Source: Panax quinquefolius (Eukaryota > Streptophyta > Magnoliopsida > Apiales > Araliaceae). Taken from it: a stretch of 64,000 bases of DNA. This document shows positions 56,548 through 64,000 of the stretch, piece by piece (position 1 is the first letter of the stretch; every line of letters starts with the position of its first letter). The translations under genes and the position numbers were made by a program. The notes beneath the pieces were generated by a model. The model saw only the letters and a program-made list of their open reading frames with translations, was not told the DNA's origin and made no database searches. The DNA is taken from contig CM035170.1 of NCBI GenBank assembly GCA_020205615.1, positions 27,933,568-27,997,567 on the forward strand. Reading direction: 5' to 3'.

Positions 56548-59525
56548 TTTATTTAATATATTCAATAAATAACTTAATTATCATTAATATTAATTAATTA
56601 ATGAAATTCATCACAAAAAAATTAAAAGTTATCAAAAATAACTTCGATTATTTTCTTATACCATAATATAATTTTAAAGATTTTCATGTATTAAAATTAT
56701 TTTTAAATAATTTATTTAATATTATAATTAAATAAATTAAATACTTTTAATATTCTAAAAATATTAAATATTTGTGAAATATATTCAAAATAATTAAAAC
56801 TAATTTTTGGATTTTAAAATAATTTTTAATATTTTTTGTATTTTTAATAATTAAAACTAAATTTTCTATTTATTTAATAAAATAATGAATTTTAGAAATA
56901 AACTATCGCTAAATGACCTATAGCGACAGATGTAATCATTATATAGGTGTTCTTTATTTTTCTTGCCAAACCAGAAAAATTCATGGTAGTTTTCGAGTGT
57001 ACTACTTTGACGAGATGTAATGCCTTGATCATTATGTTTTTTAACCTATCTATTGATCACGCAGTGTAATGTAGAACTAATGTAATCTTATACGATTCAA
57101 CAACAAAACACGAATAAAAACACAAAGCTTGACGAGAGATCGAGCCTCCAAAATCATGGAGAAATTTGTTCTTCATTTCAGGTTGCCCCAAAATGAAAAC
57201 GATTCAACTTCTACTACTGAGCTTTTACAACGTGAAATTATGGTGATTTTTAGTGATATAAAACTTGCGATTATGTATCCCACATGTAACTTAAGAGATA
57301 TATTACAAAATATATACAAAACAATCCGCGAGAATCAAAAGATTCGAATAGAAAATTGAAAGCGTGTCGGAAGGTGTGTTCTTTGTGTTTACGGAAATTC
57401 GAGAAAATGCATTCGTACTTTGTGTCACCTTTGACCACTTATTACATTCGATCCATTAATGATTTAAGAGATATAAATACCGAATCTAAAGTCCGAGTTA
57501 CATGCTATAATCTAGCTAGAAAAACAACATCAAACATTCGATCATCGGCGGATCTTGTCCTTCAAAGATCTTGTCGAATTTAAAACTCCATTTTAGGTTA
57601 CCCGAAACTTCACCAAGTCATGGTAGGTCCAGCGGTTTGACCTTCCATAATTTGCAATGTACATATGATCTAAGCTTCATTTCAATCCCAGTTAAATAAC
57701 ATATCAGGACTTCTGACTTCTGAACTTTCAAAACACAAAAATAAAACACGAATGACGATCTACAAGACACGACATTTGGTTGTCCGGAACACATAGAAAT
57801 TTTTCCAGATTTTTAAATCTTCAAATCCGAGCCTCTAGATGTTATGGATCTAACATCTAGCATGACCCAGATCATCATTATACATCTTATAACAACATAT
57901 TAAAACATATAATCATAACATCTAGCTTGTGGATCGAAGAATTGATTTTTTCGATTAGGGTTTATACCTTTATGAACTAATTCTTGATTACGACTCCTTG
58001 ATGGGTTTTTGGTAAACATGGGGCTTGTATATGGAATTTGGTATGCAACAAAAATTAGTGGGTTTTGGAAGAGAGAGAGAGAGGTGGAGTATTTGAGCAA
58101 AAATGAGCTAAGTTATTACACTTTCTCTCTCGATCTCTATATATATTGCATCTGATGAATTGGGTGAATTAAGTGGTTTGTTTCTTTGTTATTTGAAGTC
58201 GATGGAGTTGATGGTTGGTCACCAACTTCTCTATTGTTAAAACCCATGGCTAGCTTCAATTATACTGAGGGGAAAAATGGTCTTTGGATTTTCCAATTTA
58301 ATGGCACTTTGGTAACTTGTCAAACCCTTAGGATTTTGGGGTTGGGTTGGGGTTTAGGGTTTGAACCCATTAGGGTAAAAAAATAATTTCTAGAATTTAC
58401 AATTTAGGGTTTGCCTAAAAATAAATAAATAAATAAATAAATTTTAGTTTCTAAAAATTTGAAATTAGGGTTTCTAATCACATAGACTTGATAATTAGGT
58501 TTATGTTTTCTTGATTATCATTAAGCGTGCCTAATTAGCAATTAGGGTTTACAATTAGCAAATTTAGGGTTTATAATTTAGAAAAATTAATAATAAGATT
58601 TATACCCTTAAAAAATTTAGGGTTTTGAAAACAATTAAGATTCTCCCTAACTAGGGTTAATATCTTTAATCTGGTCATTTACAAACATTATCATGATTAC
58701 GTAACTACATAACAAATTCTTAAAGTCATAAATGGCCTTTGAATTAGGGTTTCAAATCAATTAAGGTTTATAATTTAAATATTATGGTTTCTAAAATTAG
58801 GATTTGAAATATTAATTAAGATTCTCTAATTAACATTAAATTCTATAATACACCATAAATCACATAACACTGAGGTTATATAATGATCTCGAACTCATAA
58901 TTGAGATCCTATAATTAGGGTTTCCATTTGGTAATTCACCGATTATTATTTAAAGTTTCTAGTTTTGAAATTAGGGTTTATAATTAGGGTCTCTTATAAT
59001 TAGGGTTTCCTATAATTAGGGTTTTAAGTATAATACCTATACTCATTTACATTAACACGATTACCATACATGACTTACACAATTCTTTAAAGCTAGAAAT
59101 TGACCTTTTGAATTAGGGTTAACAAATTAATACTAGGGTTTTGACATTATACACCATAATTGACCAATCATTTATGGGTCCACAAACATACGATACATAT
59201 GTATAGTCTTAGAAAATCAAATATAATATTATTATATTTTATTCTTATCCATTGATAAAAATCCAAAATTAGGGTTTGGATTCCATATCAGATTTATCTT
59301 CCATATTTAACCTTAATATTTAAGGTAAAATAATTAACTTATTAATCTATACTAAAATTCATATAATAAAATAATTATTATAATTATTCTAAAAATCATT
59401 TCATATATTATTTAAATAATATATAATTATATTTTCATGGAAAATATTTATTAAAAATATTTCTACGATAAAATTAATTATTATAAGAATATACTTTATA
59501 ATAATCAATAATTATAAAATAAAAT
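56548..59525 (-). repeat. A3 first LTR part (from the AT-rich tract to the recurrent breakpoint)
   Basis: Colinear with A2 from about 44060 to 47029, with B's empty target site at 57969-57973 and a telo-box array at about 58330-59280. It ends at the same base as A1 and A2. Confidence 0.85.
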
Positions 59526-59897
59526 GAGAAATGCAGTCGATGCTTCATTGTTGATTCATAGCTATTTGTTTAGTTATGGAAGATAATCATATAATTCTCG
59601 ATGTGATATTTATATGATCCTTTGTTAGACTTGTTGAGCTAGTTATGCTCACTTCTTGTTTTGAATTATATGATTGCACTTAAAAGTGAGCACTAAGCGA
59701 GAGTTCTAAGAGATAAAGGCAAGGCTAAGATGGATAGTAATTATCCTGTAATAGACTAGAGTATTTGTATGTAATATACTCATGAATAATGAAGAATGTA
59801 TTGGTTTATGAACCTGGGAAAGGAATTATTATTATTATTGTAATAAGAATATAGTAAGTACACTCCCTAACTTTATTCAAAAAGTTGGGGTCTTACA
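59526..59897. repeat. Second copy of the C-LTR/B-LTR recombinant joint
   Basis: 59526-59865 is the C-LTR piece, 59866-59870 is CCTAA, and 59871-59897 is the 27-bp B-LTR end. Same breakpoints as 37941-38312. Confidence 0.88.
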
Positions 59898-62800
59898 TTT
59901 ATGAACTAATTCTTGATTCTGACTCCTTGATCTATTTTTGGTAAACGTGGGGCTTGTTTATGGGACTGGTGTGCAACAAAAATTCGTGGGTTTTGGAAGA
60001 GAGAGAGAGAGGTGGAGTATTTGAGCAAAAATGAGCTAAGTTATTACAATTTCTCTCTCTTGATCTCTATATATATTGCATACAATGAATTGGTTGAATT
60101 AAGTGGCTGAGCTGCTGTTATTTGAAGTCAATGGAGTTGTTGGATTTGGTCACCAACTTCTCCTATTGTCAAAACCTATGGCTAGCTTCAATTATCTGAG
60201 AGCGGGCAAAATGGTCTTTTGATTTTTTCAATTTAATGGCACTTTGGTAACTTGTCAAACCCTTAGGGTTTAGGGTTTGAGTTAGGGTTTGAAGCCATTA
60301 GGGTAAAAAAAAATAATTTCTAAATTTACAATTTAGGATTTGCACAAAATAAATAAATAAATAAATTTTAGTTCTAAAAATTTGAAATTAGGGTTTCCTA
60401 ATCACATAGACTTGATAATTAGGTTTATGTTTTACTAATTATCATTAAGCGTTACTAATTAGCAATTAGGGTTTACAATTAACAAATTTAGGGTTTATAA
60501 TTTAGAAAATTAATAATAAAGATTTATACCCTTAATTTTTTTAGGGTTTTGAAAACAATTAAGATTCTCCTAACTAGGGTTAATATCTTTAAAAGCAGGG
60601 GTCATTACAAACATTATCATGATTACATAACTACATAACAAATTCTTAAAGTCATAAATGGCCTTTGAATTAGGGTTTCAAATCAATTAAGGTTTATAAT
60701 TTAAATATTAGGGTTTCTAAAATTAGGATTTGAAATATTAATTAGGATTTCTCTAATTAACATTAAATTCTATAATACACCACTTAAATCAAATAACACG
60801 GTTATATAATAGTCTCGAACTCATAATTGAGTTTCAAATTAGGGTTTCTATTTGGTAATTCACGATTATTATTTAAAGTTTCTAGTTTTAGAAAATAGGG
60901 AAATTAGGGTCTCTTATAATTAGGGTTTCCTATAATTGGGGTTTTAAGTATAATACCTATACTTTCATTTTACATTAACACGATTACCACATAACTTACA
61001 CGATTCTTTAAAAGCTTAGAAATTGACCTTTTGAATTAGGGTTAACAAATTAATACTAGGGGTTTGACATTATACACCATAATTGACCAATCATTGTCGG
61101 TCCATGACATACGATACATATGTATAATCTTGAAAATCAAAATATAATATTATTATATTTTTATTCTCATCCATTGATAAAAATCTTAAATTAGGGTTTG
61201 GATTCCATATCGATTTATCTTCCGTATTTAACCTTAATATTTAAGGTAAAATAATTAACTTATTAATCTATACTAAAATTCATATAATAAAATAATTATT
61301 ATCATTATTCTAAAATTATTTCATATATTATTTAAATAATATATAATTTTATTTTCATGGAAAATAATTAATAAAAATATTTATACTATAAAATTAATTA
61401 TTATAAGAATATACTTTATAATAATCAATAATTCTAAAATAAAATTATTTGTAAATATTCATGTAATAAATATATTTTATTTACCACATAAATACATATA
61501 CACATTATCTTGTACAAATCCTCATCTTTAAAATAATAATAAAAATTTATATGCAAAATTTTGATTTATTTATCTGAGAAAATTTCGAGTTATTACATTC
61601 ACCCTCCTTATAAAGAATCGAGTCCCCGGAATCACCGTTTTAAAACCTATACATACCAGGGTACATAGCATACACAATCATTGCGAGTAGATCTCGATCA
61701 AAATTGATCGAGCTGATCTTTAACTATTCAACATAAAGCTTATCTATCTGCTTAAACGGAAATTTGATTTCTAATAGAAATCAATTTCCTTCTTCAAAAA
61801 TAATTTATAAAATAATTTACTATATATAAGAAAATAATGTATAAGAAATAAAATTGGTTTGAGTAATACACAGAGTTGCATCCCCGGTTAATCTGAGTTT
61901 CTTGAGCTGAAGCAAGTATTGAAAGGCTTTGCAGTTGATTTCGTTAGTTTGATTTGTTGATGTTGTTCCCGTGTCATGATGTCCTATTGCCTTTCCTTGT
62001 TTACGCATTCCTTGCCTCTATTCTCCTTCTTGGATAGTCTTCCACCTTATACTCTATTGATTCACACTTAAAACACACGGACTTGCCCTTTATCTCCTTT
62101 CCTTTTATCGTATAGGTGACAAAACTATCTCTTTGCCCTTTTCGTTACCTAAATTATCACAAAGCGCATCAGCGGGTCGATTGATCTTAGAATCTTAGCG
62201 ATCTGATGGCCTTGAAGTCTTTGGCGTTCGTCGATCGATTATCTGGTTGATCTTGGTATTTGGTATTAGATTCTGCGTAAGCTTAATCGTCCGTATTAGC
62301 AAAATTACGTATCGAGTTGCAGTTGTCCTCCGACTTTGTTGGCGTGTTCTTTTATCCGTGTATTTCATTTTCGTCTCCTTGGCGGTATTATCACAATTTA
62401 TTCTTTATTCTTATGCTTTATCATTATCGTATAATCATATAACACAAAATTCTATATTTTGATTATCATGTACTCAAAATATTATATATTTTGAAAATTT
62501 GGTTTTTTTCCGCATTAACCAGTACTCATATAATTAACTACTATCTTTATACAAACTTATTTCATTAATCCCATATAAATTCATACTCATATCACTTGAC
62601 ATACCATATACACATATTGCTTTAATCATCCATTATCCCTTTGTGACTCAAAAAGTCGGGAATCATTGACCTGACTTATACAAAATTTGAAATTTTTTAC
62701 CTTATACAAAACATACCTATCATATACATAACATAGAATCATACATATTCAGTAATACTAGTACTACTTATTTCTTACGCCTCCACTAAGGATCAATTGC

Positions 62801-64000
62801 TTAGAAATCGGTTTATTCCCATTATCCTCTATAATCCATTTACACCTAATTATACTTGGTTAAGTCCAACTTTACAACACATTATGAGTTTAGGAACTCA
62901 CCACAAACATATAAGTTTAAGAACTCGACATTGACCACATATTCTTTAATTATACTTTACCTATCGGTTATACTATCGTTTGAGGTAGGTACTATACTTT
63001 CCAAAATAACCACCTCATTGAGGTAGCTTTCGATGTGAGCCTCTATTTTACTATTGGCCCGTTATTGGCTCGGTTATGGAGATTGACTTCTTCTTTATGA
63101 TTTGAGGTATCCTAATCCTTTTCATCGACATATACACACTTAAGTTATCACGATTATCATTTAATATATACACACAACAATTAATAGTTTTATATAAGTT
63201 ATCTTTTATTTTGTTCAACGATGAACTAGTTCAATTCATCTCCTTTTTAAACTCTATATGAGTTAATCGTATTTTCAACGTTTCCCTCTGTTCAAGGTTA
63301 TAGCCTAACGTCTAGCCCACCCTAAGGTTTTTAACCCTAAGCTCGATACCAACTTGTAAAGCCTCCGAACTTGGTACTTGAAAGCAGAACTCGGTGCTTC
63401 ACGATACCATTTCTATGAAGCGAAATAATACTAATAATAATAACAATAATATAAATATCAAACTTATCTTACATTTATCGAGTCTAATCCCAATTATGAA
63501 ACCTTTACTATAATTCTTTACATGATATATAATACATATCATTTATACATATATTGTCTAACTATTACAAAAGATACCATTAAACATGTTACATTTGCTT
63601 TCCTTTTTCACTTGTTCTTATCGAACCTTGAGTTGTTCATGCTTAGCTAAAACATTTAAATTTAAGCAAGGGTGAGCATTTGGGTGCCCAACAAGTAATA
63701 ACAATTAGAAATATAAGTAGCTGAAAGAAATAAATGTTTTCTTTGTACATCACTTCTACAACGAATTTATAGTTGTGAAGTAAACTAAACCGATAATAAT
63801 AACATAACAATTCTATCTCAAAATTTTGAAACTACGTATTGACGATATATATATATATAGGGTAGTAGACATACTATGAACATTATTTTTTAGTTTTTGC
63901 TAAGATTTAGCAGAACTTCATCTGCAAACCGTCATAACTTACGGGCGTTAGGTTGTACTTCCCATGGGCCCTGTATTGATCAATACAACATTACAAGAAC
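59898..64000 (-). mobile_element. Element A3: partial left LTR, internal region and start of right LTR
   Basis: 59898-61597 is the outer LTR half. 61598-63354 is the internal region; its gag remnants are frameshifted, and only noise ORFs remain at 61820-62008 and 62247-62462. 63355 onward is the right LTR, starting TGTAAAGCC and running off the window. The primer-binding site (near 63341-63351) reads TGGTATCGAGC, one base short of the A2 site and changed exactly at its CAG. Confidence 0.8.

Noticed and set aside
1..64000. tRNA, rRNA or host protein-coding genes
   Set aside because: I scanned for cloverleaf-like tRNA signatures (only primer-binding-site complements were found), rRNA words and non-transposon domains, and found none; a systematic tRNA search could still find a degenerate one.

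Overview
The window looks like intergenic heterochromatin from a repeat-rich flowering plant. Everything identifiable is transposable-element DNA: plant-type Ty3/gypsy chromoviruses primed by initiator tRNA-Met, an Athila/Tat fragment, a BARE/Angela-type Ty1/copia solo LTR and a Mutator-like element. I see no host protein gene, tRNA or rRNA. The species cannot be fixed from the sequence.

Layout. 0-0.4 kb is AT-rich and empty. 0.64-1.5 kb is a minus-strand Athila/Tat pol fragment. 1.5-5.3 kb is LTR and 3' internal DNA of another minus-strand element (F), carrying a 1405-bp MULE-like insertion (2735-4139). 5.3-8.6 kb is a broken minus-strand gypsy element (D). At 8591 a plus-strand chromovirus (C1) starts inside D. 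It has a 3.26-kb LTR that itself holds a 1508-bp solo copia LTR with a perfect GAATG duplication, then a PBS, an unusual acidic leader ORF and the start of gag, cut at 14680 by a copia-LTR fragment. From 15041 a very long-LTR, short-bodied, non-autonomous minus-strand element (A1) begins. Its left LTR is split by a complete 10.74-kb Tekay-like chromovirus (B, 18523-29264, duplication TTTAT). A1's 1.76-kb body (30969-32727) holds only gag remnants.

From 37.9 kb the order becomes recombinant. A-type LTRs stop at one fixed breakpoint, pass into a 340-bp piece of the C LTR, then into the last 27 bp of the B LTR, then back into A. This arrangement occurs twice (37.94-38.31 and 59.53-59.90 kb). At 47.03 kb the same A-to-C breakpoint leads into an almost whole C element (C2, 47030-56447). 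A 100-N scaffold gap (56448-56547) follows, then a third A unit (A3) that runs off the window.

How the parts relate. B and C2 carry gag-pro-RT-RNaseH-integrase in chromovirus order, and C2, B and C1 share PBS type and general LTR style with A. A could therefore have been mobilised in trans by such elements; this is inference. The most consequential observation is that differences between repeat copies cluster at CAG/CTG trinucleotides (CAG to CGA/CGG/CG, CTG to TCG/CG). That is not deamination and looks like base-calling error at CHG-methylated cytosines, so many apparent frameshifts may not be real. Other points worth following are the leader ORF of the C family, the telo-box array in the A promoter region, and a cluster of perfect inverted repeats in the A LTR.
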